Source: Onchidella celtica (lineage: Eukaryota > Mollusca > Gastropoda > Systellommatophora > Onchidiidae). Taken from it: a DNA stretch of 64,000 nucleotides. The DNA lies in NCBI GenBank assembly GCA_963931925.1, contig OZ007576.1, forward strand, positions 9,930,371 through 9,994,370, given 5' to 3'. The position numbers were made by a program, and so were the translations under genes. Position 1 is the stretch's first letter. Every line of letters begins with the position of its first letter. Shown in pieces: positions 1-12,800 of the stretch. The notes below the pieces were generated by a model that saw nothing but the letters and a program-made list of their open reading frames with translations, was not told the origin of the DNA and did not search any database.

Positions 1-257
1 TAGGTACGATGGAGCAGTATTATTGACACATTTGTGACAAATGGATGACAATTTGTACATTATTCTTTTCTCAACTGGCAGCCAGTGCAAACTCTGCAGA
101 AGTGGCAGTGCTGAATCTCTTTTCTTTTTCTTCAAAACAAGTCTCGCTGCATTGTTTTGAGCAATTTGGAGTTTTCTAATATTTTTTTGTGAAATTCCAG
201 CCAAAAGGGAGTTGCAATAGTCAAGCTTTGAAAGTACAAAAGAATTTACTAAAACAA
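1..257 (-). mobile_element. CR1/L2-like LINE reverse-transcriptase C-terminal fragment, truncated by the window edge
   Basis: The minus strand is open from about 257 to 1 and reads FVLSKLDYCNSLLAG, then KLQIAQNNAARLVL, LPLLQSLHWLPVEKRI and later NNTAPSYL. This is the thumb/C-terminal region shared by CR1 and L2 clade LINE ORF2 proteins (LDYCNsLL, LHWLPV). It joins array intron at about 258 (tttctttcagg). The rest lies beyond position 1. No function is expected. Confidence 0.8.
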
Positions 258-408
258 TGTTTCTTTCAGGATGGAAGATTTGAAGGCGGAAATAAATACT
301 GTATGTATATCTGTGAATATAACATGTACATTACTTTTGCAATTTCTCGTTGTTGTTGTTGTTTTTTGAAAGACTGGGACCATATTTATGTGAAAATAGA
401 ATAGTTAA

Positions 409-651
409 CTCTTTCCATACTGCAATTCAGCCCAAATTAGTCCAAATGCGTCAGTCGGGGGGACCGATACATCGGCAAAAAGTACTCTCCTTGTTACCCC
501 TGGGCATTTCAACGATACTGTGTCCATCTAGCTTCCCAGTGTTTTTGTTGTTTGTGGTACAACCGATGCCACTATTACTGCACTTCAGCAGAAATTAGTC
601 CAAATGCGTCAGTCGGAGGAACCGATGTATCGGTGAAAAGTACGGAAAGAG
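409..651. mobile_element. TTAA-flanked MITE, family 1, copy 1 (243 bp)
   Basis: TTAA at 405-408 and 652-655 bracket inverted ends CTCTTTCCATACT / AGTACGGAAAGAG. Near both ends is a direct repeat (tccaaatgcgtcagtcgg followed by a ccgat-cg palindrome; about 440-475 and 599-634). The paralogous intron at 27183 has a single TTAA (gaatagttaaacagag), giving the empty site. A second copy of identical length lies at 51408. TTAA duplication suggests piggyBac-type mobilisation; no coding sequence. Confidence 0.88.
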
Positions 652-780
652 TTAAACAGAGAAAGGAAATCTATGTACAATTAGGAAGTTGTTTTCAAGA
701 ACTATCTAAATTTGATTTGATCCCAATATTTTCTTACTCGGTCATTAGCTGCATAATAATAAATGTTGTTAATTGTACAG

Positions 781-882
781 GATGTCCAAGAAGTTGTCCC
801 ACTGATGCTACTCAGAATGCAAACTGTGGCTGTGTATGTAACAACCCAGCACAGATATACGATGCAGAAACGAACACATGCA
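781..882 (+). CDS. Module exon 1 (A)
   Basis: TDATQ and NNPAQIYDAETNTC form, acceptor tgtacag, donor gtaagtcaata. First module in the window; its upstream intron carries the family-1 MITE. Confidence 0.9.
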
Positions 883-3800
883 GTAAGTCAATATAAGAAG
901 AAGGAAATCCTCATTACTAAAGATTGCTTTACAAAACATGAACCAATTTGTTTCAGTTTAATGTTCGTATGATCAAGGAAGTAATGAGATAAATACAACC
1001 TCACAATATATGTGAACACAAGTTGTGGAGTTTTCTCTTCTTGATATTGAAAAGTTGGTGATTAGGTTTGAGTAGAGAATGTAGACAGAAGCAAGAAAAG
1101 AAAATACAACAAGGTAATATTTTCACTAGCTCTCTGAAATTGAATTGATTGCAGTGTTTTATTCTTTCACCATTAACTCTTTCCCTACCCCACAATCTGG
1201 GCAGTATTCCATGGTTGGATCAAGCTATATTTGAGCCACCATTTTGTTCCCTCAATAGACAACCAAAAGATATAAAATTGTGTGAAAATGAATGTAGGTT
1301 CAAAATATTCAGGTTTGCATGTATAACAGTGAATTGCATTTACAAAAATTGTGTTTCGTAAACACTGAACGGGAATTGAACATGAATTTCATGAGCCGCA
1401 TTTTGCGGCTCGCGGTAGGAATCAGGTTTTCGCTTGAGCCGCAAAATGTGGCTCGCGGGAGGGAAAAAGTTGAATAGGTAATAATAAGTTTTGTTAATTC
1501 TTCAGGATGTCCAAGAAGTTGTCCCAGTGATGCTCGACAGAATGCAAACTGTGGCTGTACTTGTGTGAACCCATCAGAGATATATGATCCAGAAACTAAT
1601 ACTTGCAGTAAGTCAATGTAACAAAAGACTAAATATCAAATTTTACAATGGCCATTTAGAAAAGAATGACATTTTTATTAATGTCAAAAACTCCCACAAG
1701 CCAGTAGGAAAGAAGTTGAAAACGTTTGAATATTATTTGATAAGAAAATGCATATGTCAGAGATATTTATCATGAAAGTAAAGATTAAGAGGATGTTTCT
1801 TTCAAGCTAAAAGATTTGGAAGAGAAACTGAATAATGTATGTATATTTGTGAATACAACATGTACATTACTTTTTATCATTTGTTGTTGTTGTTGTTGTT
1901 GTTTTTTAAAAGACTGGGATGATATTTGAGTAAAAATGGAATAGTGTAATAGAGAAAGGAATTCTAAATCTATGTACATTTAATAAAATTTTTTCAAAAA
2001 CTATCTAAATTTGTTTTAATTCCAATATAATAATAAACGTTGTTAATTGTACAGGATGTCCAAGGAGTTGTCCCACTGATGCTACTCAGAATGCCAACTG
2101 TGGCTGTGTATGTAACAACCCAGCAGAGATTTACAATGCAGAAACAAACACATGCAGTAAGTCATTGTAACAAGAGAGGAAATACTCATAGTGAACATTG
2201 ATTTACAAAATAGAAACTGTTTTGTTTCTGTTTAATGTTTCTATGACCGAGGAAAGTAATGAATGAAATACAAACTCACAAATTACCTTATGAGAAAAAG
2301 CATCTCCGAGGTATATGGGATACTATCTAAATTTAGATTAGAAGATATCTTTCAGGGTAAATGAATTACGGACGCATCCAAATACTGCCAGGACGTATGT
2401 GATGACAAGTTTTGCAGTTTTCAGCCTTTCATTTTGAAAAGTTGGTGGTTTAGGTTTAATTAGAAACTGTAGAGAGAAACAGGGAAAGAAACTACAGTAA
2501 AGGTAATAATTTCACTAGCTCTCTGGAATTGAACTGATTCCAGTGTTTTATTCTTTCACCCTTAAGTAGGTAATAATAAGTTTTGTTAATTCTTCAGGAT
2601 GTCCAAGAAGTTGTCCCATTGACGCTCGACAGAATGAAAACTGTGGCTGTACTTGTAATAACCCAAATCTGATATACAACTCAGTGACTAACACATGTGG
2701 TAAGTCAATGGAACCAAACACTAAATACTCATGGTTTATTCAGATTCTTGACCAAGTAATTAACAGTTTAATTCAGTATTAAAGTTCCTATGTCCCATGA
2801 TGTAAGGAATTAAACAGAAGTTTAAAGATGTTTTTATGACAAAATGCATTTCCAAGACATTTACTATTGAAGTTTAGATTTAGAAAATGTTTCTTTCAGC
2901 CTACAATACTTCTAGGAACTTCGTTTATTACTCTGTACATCTTTGAATTAAAGTTGTTTGCAATTATTTCCTTAGTATAAAAATGATATTTTATAGTTTA
3001 TTTCAAAATGACAAAAAAAATCAATTTTGCAATATTTTCATCAGTTGTGTCGAATCGAATTTGAGGGCAGTATTTTTATTTCCTTGATTACAAGCTATGT
3101 AACAATGTATCATGTTGATCTTTTCGTGTGTCCAAGAAGTTGTCCCAGTAATGCCAGACAGTATGCATAATGTGGCTTTACTTGTTTGAACCCATCACAG
3201 ATATATGACCCAGAAACTAATACTTACAGCAAATCAATGTAAAAAAAGACTAAGTAATCAAATTGTAGAAGGACGATTTACAAAAGCATGCCATTTTTGT
3301 TACTATCGAAAACTCCCACAAACCAGTAAGAAAGTATTTGAAGTCTTCAAATGTTATTTTACAAGAAAATGCATAATTATACCATAGATATTTACAGTGT
3401 AAGTAAAGATTAAGGAGATGTTTCTTTCAGGATAAAAGATTTTTAGGAGGAACTGAATACATGGCAACTCCAGGGGCCAACTTAGTTTGGGAGCGGTGGG
3501 CGGATCTTGGCCTATCGGGTTTCAGTACACCAGGTAGACTGTCTTCACTCGATCCGCCTGAGCGCACACCAGTTCAGATTTTTGCTAAATTTGCCATTTT
3601 TGGCAAACTTTGAAGTGTGATATCTCAGCTACCAAGTAATTCACAACAACATGTGACATGTCCAAACAAAGTTCAAAATGTGCTCTATGACATAAACATA
3701 AAACTTTTACAGAACAATGAGAGGATACTTCGATCACATTGAATCAAACAAGAGCACTTATTTTTTTCTAAAAAACATCAAATTTATTATCTAATTAATT

Positions 3801-6800
3801 ATCATTACAAAACGCAAGTTTTCCCAGCTATACCTTTTATGCTGTGATTACAAGCTATCAGTGCATGATCATCATGTCAGGTCTCCTGACTCTTCTACTT
3901 TGTGGTAAGTGAGATATGAGGCCTTTTGTAACAGCTCAAGCACTACCAAAAGGCAACCCAGTTATTACTCTCTCTCTCTCTCTTCTTTACTACTACAAAT
4001 AAAATAAAATCAATGACAGCTAATTTCTCAACAACAGAATGCAAAGTGATACACTATAATCAGTATGTGGACTACAAATAAAATATACAGACACATTGAT
4101 AACTCGTTTCTAAACAACAGTATGCAAAGTGAAACACCCTAAACAGTACATGTATGTAGGCTACAGAGAGGAAGGAAGCTTACTAGCCCAGACATTATTA
4201 TAAATAACAGCAAAAATTACATGTGCATCTACAAAAAGCCATGATCTAAACTGCATTATTGAGGAGACACATAATGTTGTTGATCATGGCTTTCTTCTGG
4301 CACGCGCTGTAACAAATGGGTCACCATAGAATAGGTCAGGGCATGTTAATGTAAGGTGCTTTGTCATGATGGTACGGAGTTTATTTTTTGTGTGTACCAT
4401 ACCTAATGTCTGATGTTCTATTGCATGTATAGTTTGATGAAGATGTTCTCCACCTTGTTCACTATGGAAACCCAAACCCATGCCATAAAATCTTATCCAA
4501 GGGGAACAGTGCTCTTCTAAAAAATAAAACTTTGGGTAAACCTTGGACCCGTAATTGGACAGACAGACAGACAGCAGACAGACAGAGACTGAGACAGACA
4601 GAGACAGACAGAAACCTGGTGGGAACAGTTGGCAGATATTTTTGGATTTCAATGTAAATCTTTGTACATGTAGCTATCATAAAATGAAACTAATGCTATT
4701 GCGGAAATATGTGCCAAATTTAGGCTACAGATATCTCATTCAGCATGCACTACACTCTTAGTAACTCTAAACCCATTGTGTTGACTTGATCTTAGTGGAA
4801 CGGAACCAACCCTAGACTTACATGCAGTCAAATAAAAGCAAAAGAAAAAAGTAGAAGAAAATTCTGTTTGCACCTGTACAAAGGGCACAGGTTCATCTAC
4901 AATTGGGTGGTAGGCAGATTGCTGACAAAACTTGTGTTTTGTAAATAATTAAGATTAAATGGTGTGTACCTATAAATTTTCATGCTTTTTTAAATGTGAT
5001 TCACAAGACAAAATGATTTATTAAAACACTTATCCTAAAGTCCTCTATGCAAAATTTATATCAGCGTGAAGAAGAATTATTCCTCTGTCTCTTTAACAAT
5101 TTTTCTGCTTCACATCTTGTCAAACAAAAACACAGCAATGGATTAAAGTCACAGGAGGGAATATGACAATTTTTTAATCCAAATCGGGCAGCTAGCAAGT
5201 GCGCTCAGGTAGAACGGATCAAATTACGGGCTTGCCTGGACCCTGACTACTGTTAAACTGCAATAAATCTGTCAGCCAGCCACGCCCACTGGCTCAAACT
5301 AAGTTGCCCAATTTGTAGAGCAGTGGAGACCATGTGAATACTGCATGTATATTGGTGAATACATCATGTACATTACTTTTATTATTTGTTGTTTTTATTG
5401 TTGTTTTTTTAAAAGAGTGGGATCATATCTCTGTAAAAATGGAATAGTTAAAGAGATAAAGGAAATCTGTGTACAGTTAGGAACTTATTTTCAAGAACTA
5501 TCTAAATTTGATTTGATTCCAACATTTTCGTACTTCATAATAATAAATGTTGTTAATTGTACAGGCTGTCCAAGAAGTTGTCCCACTGATGCTACTCAGA
5601 ATGCAAACTGTGGCTGTGTATGTAACAACCCAGCACAGATATACGATGCAGAAACGAACACATGCAGTAAGTCAATATAAGAAAAAAGGAAATCCTCATT
5701 ACTAAAGATTGCTTTACAAAACATGAATCATTTTGTTTCAGTTTAATATTCGTATGATCAAGGAAGTAATGGGATAAATACAACCTCACGATATATGTGA
5801 ACACAAGTTGTGAAGTTTTCTGCTCTTGATATTGAAAAGTTGGTGATTATGTTTGAGTAGAGAATGTAGAAAGAAGCAGAAAATGAAAATACAACAAGGT
5901 AATATTTTCACTAGCTCTGTGAAATTGAATTGATTGCAGTGTTTTATTCTTTCACCATTAAGTAGGTAATAATAAGTTTTGTTAATTCTTCAGGATGTCC
6001 AAGAAGTTGTCCCAGTGACGCTCAACAGAATGCAAACTGTGGCTGTACTTGTGTGAACCCATCAGAGATATATGACCCGGAAACTAATACTTGCAGTAAG
6101 TCAATGTAACAAAAGACTAAATATCAAATTTTACAATGGCCATTTAGAAAAGAATGACATTTTTGTTACTGTCAAAAACTCCTACAAGCCAGTAGGAAAG
6201 AAGTTGAAAACGTTTGAATATTATTTGATAAGAAAATGCATATGCCAGAGATATTTACCATGTAAGTAAAGATTAAGAAGATGTTTCTTTCAAGATAAAA
6301 GATTTGGAAGAGAAATTGAATAATGTATGTATATTGGTGAATACAACATGTAAATTACTTTTTATCATTTGTTGTTGTTGTTGTTGTTGTTTTTTTTAAA
6401 AGACGGGGATCATATTTGAATAAAAATGGAATAGTGTAATAGAGAAAGGAATTCTATGTACATTTAGTAAAGTTTTTTCAAAAACTATCTAAATTTGTTT
6501 TAATTCCAATATAATAATAATAAACGTTGTTAATTGTACAGGATGTCCAAGGAGTTGTCCCACTGATGCTACTCAGAATGCCACCTGTGGCTGTGTATGT
6601 AACAACCCAGCAGAGATTTACGATGCAGAAACAAACACATGCAGTAAGTCAATGTAAAAAGAGAGGAAATACTCATAGTGAACATTGATTTACAAAATAG
6701 AAACTGTTTTGTGTCTGTTTAATATTTCAGTGACCGAGGAAAGTAATGAATGAAATACAAACTCACAACTTACCTTATGAGAAAAAGCATCTCCGAGAGA

Positions 6801-9800
6801 TATATACTATCTAAATTTAGATTTAGAAGATATCTTTCAGGATAAATGAATTACGGACGCATCCAAATACTGCCAGGACGTATGTGAAGAGAAGTTTTGC
6901 AGTTTTCAGCCTTTCATTTTGAAAAGTTTGTGATTAGGTTTAATTAGAAACTGTAGAGAGAAACAGGGAAAGAAACTACAATAAGGTAATAATTTCACTA
7001 GCTCTCTGGAATTGAACTGATTCCAATGTTTTATTCTGTCACCATTACATAGGTAATAATAAGTTTTGTTAATTCTTCAGGATGTCCAAGAAGTTGTCCC
7101 AGTGACGCTCGACAGAATGCAAATTGTGGCTGTACTTGTACTAACCCAAATCTGATATACAACTCAGTGACTAACAATTGTGGTAAGTCAATGGAACCAA
7201 AGACTAAATACTCGTGGTTTATTCAGATTCTTGACCAAGTAATTAAAAGTTTAAATCAGTATTAAAGTTCCTATGTCCCGTGATGTAAGGAATTAAACAG
7301 AAGTTTAAAGATGTTTTTATGACAAAATGCACTTCCAAGATATTTACTATTGAAGTTTAGATTTAGAAAATGTTTCTTTCAGCCTACAATACTTCTAGCA
7401 AGTCCGTTTATTACTCTGTACGTCTTTGAATAAAAGTTGTGCAATTATTTCATTAATATAAAAAATATTGTGTTATGTTTATTTCAAAATGAGTGGAAAA
7501 ATATGAAGAAAAAACCCACAATTTTACAGTATTTTCATCCGTTCTGTTGAATTGAATTTTGAATTTGATAGCAATATTTTTATTTCCTTCATTATAACCT
7601 ACATAACAATGTATCATGTTGATCTTTTAGTGTGTCCAAGAAATTGTCCCAGTGACGCTCGACAGAATGCAAACTGTGGCTGTACTTGTGTGAACCCATC
7701 AGAGATATATGACCCAGAAACGAATACTTGCAGTAAGTTAATGTGATAAAAGACTAAATATCAAATTTTACAATGGCCATTTAGAAAAGAATGGCATTTT
7801 TATTAATGTCAAAAACTCCTACAAGCCAGTAGGAAAGAAGTTGAAAACGTTTGAATACTATTTGATAAGAAAATACATATATGCCAGAGATATTTACCAT
7901 GTAAGTAAAGATTAAGAAGATGTTTCTTTCAAGATAAAAGATTTGGAAGAGAAATTGAATAATGTATGTATATTTGTGAATACAACATGTAAATTACTTT
8001 TTAATCATTTGTTGTTGTTGTTGTTGTTGTTGTTTTTTAAAAGACGGGGATCATATTTGAATAAAAATGGAATAGTGTAATTGAGAAAGGAATTCTATGT
8101 ACATTTAGTAAAGTTTTTTCAAAAACTATCTAAATTTGTTTTAATGCCAATATAATAATAAACGTTAATTGTACAGGATGTCCAAGGAGTTGTCCCACTG
8201 ATGCTACTCAGAATGCCAACTGTGGCTGTGTATGTAACAACCCAGCAGAGATTTACGATGCAGAAACAAACACATGCAGTAAGTCAATGTAAAAAGAGAG
8301 GAAATACTCATAGTGAACATTGATTTACAAAATAGAAACTGTTTTGTGTCTGTTTAATATTTCAGTGACCGAGGAAAGTAATGAATGAAATACAAACTCA
8401 CAACTTACCTTATGAGAAAAAGCATCTCCGAGAGATATATACTATCTAAATTTAGATTTAGAAGATATCTTTCAGGATAAATGAATTACGGACGCATCCA
8501 AATACTGCCAGGACGTATGTGAAGAGAAGTTTTGCAGTTTTCAGCCTTTCATTTTGAAAAGTTTGTGATTAGGTTTAATTAGAAACTGTAGAGAGAAACA
8601 GGGAAAGAAACTACAGTAAAGGTAATAATTTCACTAGCTCTCTGGAAATGAACTGATTCCAGTGTTTTATTCTTTCACCCTTAAGTAGGTAATAATAAGT
8701 TTTGTTAATTCTTCAGGATGTCCAAGAAGTTGTCCCATTGACGCTCGACAGAATGAAAACTGTGGCTGTACTTGTACTAACCCAAATCTGATATACAACT
8801 CAGTGACTAACACATGTGGTAAGTCAATGGAACCAAAGACTAAATACTCGTGGTTTATTCAGATTCTTGACCAAGTAATTAAAAGTTTAAATCAGTATTA
8901 AAGTTCCTATGTCCCATGATGTAAGGAATTAAACAGAAGTTTAAAGATGTTTTTATGACAAAATGCACTTCCAAGATATTTACTATTGAAGTTTAGATTT
9001 AGAAAATGTTTCTTTCAGCCTACAATACTTCTAGGAAGTCCGTTTATTACTCTGTACGTCTTGGAATAAAAGTTGTGCAATTATTTCATTAATATAAAAA
9101 AGATTGTGTTATGTTTATTTCAAAATGAGTGGAAAAATATGAAGAAAAAACCCACAATTTTACAGTATTTTCATCCGTTCTGTTGAATTGAATTTTGAAT
9201 TTGATAGCAATATTTTTATTTCCTTCATTATAACCTACATAACAATGTATCATGTTGATCTTTTAGTGTGTCCAAGAAATTGTCCCAGTGACGCTCGACA
9301 GAATGCAAACTGTGGCTGTACTTGTGTGAACCCATCAGAGATATATGACCCAGAAACGAATACTTGCAGTAAGTCAATGTGATAAAAGACTAAATATCAA
9401 ATTTTACAATGGCCATTTAGAAAAGAATAACATTTTAGTTACTGTGAAAAACTCCTACAAGCCAGTAGGAAAGAAGTTGAAGACGTTTGAATACTATTTG
9501 ATAAGAAAATACATATATGCCAGAGATATTTACCATGTAAGTAAAGATTAAGAAGATGTTTCTTTCAAGATAAAAGATTTGGAAGAGAAATTGAATAATG
9601 TATGTATATTGGTGAATACAGCATGTAAATTACTTTTTATCATTTGTTGTTGTTGTTGTTGTTGTTGTTGTTTTTTAAAAGACGGGGATCATATTTGAAT
9701 AAAAATGGAATAGTGTAATAGAGAAAGAAATTCTATGTACATTTAGTAAAGTTTTTTCAAAAACTATCTAAATTTGTTTTAATGCCAATATAATAATAAA

Positions 9801-12800
9801 CGTTAATTGTACAGGATGTCCAAGGAGTTGTCCCACTGATGCTACTCAGAATGCCAACTGTGGCTGTGTATGTAACAACCCAGCAGAGATTTACGATGCA
9901 GAAACAAACACATGCAGTAAGTCAATGTAAAAAGAGAGGAAATACTCATAGTGAACATTGATTTACAAAATAGAAATTGTTTTGTGTCTGTTTAATATTT
10001 CAGTGACCGAGGAAAGTAATGAATGAAATACAAACTCACAACTTACCTTATGGGAAAAAGCATCTCCGAGAGATATATACTATCTAAATTTAGATTTAGA
10101 AGATATCTTTCAGGATAAATGAATTACGGACGCATCCAAATACTGCCAGGACGTATGTGAAGAGAAGTTTTGCAGTTTTCAGCCTTTCATTTTGAAAAGT
10201 TTGTGATTAGGTTTAATTAGAAACTGTAGAGAGAAACAGGGAAAGAAACTACAATAAGGTAATAATTTCACTAGCTCTCTGGAATTGAACTGATTCCAGT
10301 GTTTTATTCTGTCACCATTACATAGGTAATAATAAGTTTTGTTAATTCTTCAGGATGTCCAAGAAGTTGTCCCAGTGACGCTCGACAGAATGCAAACTGT
10401 GGCTGTACTTGTACTAACCCAAATCTGATATACAACTCAGTGACTAACACATGTGGTAAGTCAATGGAACCAAAGACTAAATACTCGTGGTTTATTCAGA
10501 TTCTTGACCAAGTAATTAAAAGTTTAAATCAGTATTAAAGTTCCTATGTCCCATGATGTAAGGAATTAAACAGAAGTTTAAAGATGTTTTTATGACAAAA
10601 TGCACTTCCAAGATATTTACTATTGAAGTTTAGATTTAGAAAATGTTTCTTTCAGCCTACAATACTTCTAGGAAGTCCGTTTATTACTCTGTACGTCTTG
10701 GAATAAAAGTTGTGCAATTATTTCATTAATATAAAAAAGATTGTGTTATGTTTATTTCAAAATGAGTGGAAAAATATTAAGAAAAAACCCACAATTTTAC
10801 AGTATTTTCATCCGTTCTGTTGAATTGAATTTTGAATTTGATAGCAATATTTTTATTTCCTTCATTATAACTTACATAACAATGTATCATGTTGATCTTT
10901 TAGTGTGTCCAAGAAATTGTCCCATTGACGCTCGACAGAATGCAAACTGTGGCTGTACTTGTGTGAACCCATCAGAGATATATGACCCAGAAACGAATAC
11001 TTGCAGTAAGTCAATGTGATAAAAGACTAAATATCAAATTTTACAATGGCCATTTAGAAAAGAATGACATTTTAGTTACTGTGAAAAACTCCTACAAGCC
11101 AGTAGGAAAGAAGTTGAAGACGTTTGAATACTATTTGATAAGAAAATACATATATGCCAGAGATATTACATATATACAGCATGTAAATTACTTTTTATCA
11201 TTTGTTGTTGTTGTTGTTGTTGTTGTTTTTTAAAAGACGGGGATCATATTTGAATTAAAATGGAATAGTGTAATAGAGAAAGGAATTCTATGTACATTTA
11301 GTAAAGTTTTTTCAAAAACTATCTAAATTTGTTTTAATGCCAATATAATAATAAACGTTAATTGTACAGGATGTCCAAGGAGTTGTCCCACTGATGCTAC
11401 TCAGAATGCCAACTGTGGCTGTGTATGTAACAACCCAGCAGAGATTTACGATGCAGAAACAAACACATGCAGTAAGTCAATGTAAAAAGAGAGGAAATAC
11501 TCATAGTGAACATTGATTTACAAAATAGAAACTGTTTTGTGTCTGTTTAATATTTCAGTGACCGAGGAAAGTAATGAATGAAATACAAACTCACAACTTA
11601 CCTTATGAGAAAAAGCATCTCCGAGAGATATATACTATCTAAATTTAGATTTAGAAGATATCTTTCAGGATAAATGAATTACGGACGCAGCCAAATACTG
11701 CCAGGACGTATGTGAAGAGAAGTTTTGCAGTTTTCAGCCTTTCATTTTGAAAAGTTTGTGATTAGGTTTAATTAGAAACTGTAGAGAGAAACAGGGAAAG
11801 AAACTACAATAAGGTAATAATTTCACTAGCTCTCTGGAATTGAACTGATTCCAATGTTTTATTCTGTCACCATTACATAGGTAATAATAAGTTTTGTTAA
11901 TTCTTCAGGATGTCCAAGAAGTTGTCCCATTGACGCTCGACAGAATGAAAACTGTGGCTGTACTTGTACTAACCCAAATCTGATATACAACTCAGTGACT
12001 AACACATGTGGTAAGTCAATGGAACCAAAGACTAAATACTCGTGGTTTATTCAGATTCTTGACCAAGTAATTAAAAGTTTAAATCAGTATTAAAGTTCCT
12101 ATGTCCCATGACGTAAGGAATTAAACAGAAGTTTAAAGATGTTTTTATGACAAAATGCACTTCCAAGATATTTACTATTGAAGTTTAGATTTAGAAAATG
12201 TTTCTTTCAGCCTACAATACTTCTAGGAAGTCCGTTTATTACTCTGTACGTCTTTGAATAAAAGTTGTGCAATTATTTCATTAATATAAAAAAGATTGTG
12301 TTATGTTTATTTCAAAATGAGTGGAAAAATATGAAGAAAAAACCCACAATTTTACAGTATTTTCATCCGTTCTGTTGAATTGAATTTTGAATTTGATAGC
12401 AATATTTTTATTTCCTTCATTATAACCTACATAACAATGTATCATGTTGATCTTTTAGTGTGTCCAAGAAATTGTCCCAGTGACGCTCGACAGAATGCAA
12501 ACTGTGGCTGTACTTGTGTGAACCCATCAGAGATATATGACCCAGAAACGAATACTTGCAGTAAGTCAATGTGATAAAAGACTAAATATCAAATTTTACA
12601 ATGGCCATTTAGAAAAGAATGGCGTTTTTATTAATGTCAAAAACTCCTACAAGCCAGTAGGAAAGAAGTTGAAAACATTAGAATACTATTTGATAAGAAA
12701 ATACATATATGCCAGAGATATTTACCATGTAAGTAAAGATTAAGAAGATGTTTCTTTCAAGATAAAAGATTTGGAAGAGAAATTGAATAATGTATGTATA

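Noticed and set aside
4284..4761. Serine/cysteine/leucine-rich and Asp/Arg-rich ORFs around 4.5 kb
   Set aside because: They are translations of the (ACAG)n microsatellite in a non-coding element.
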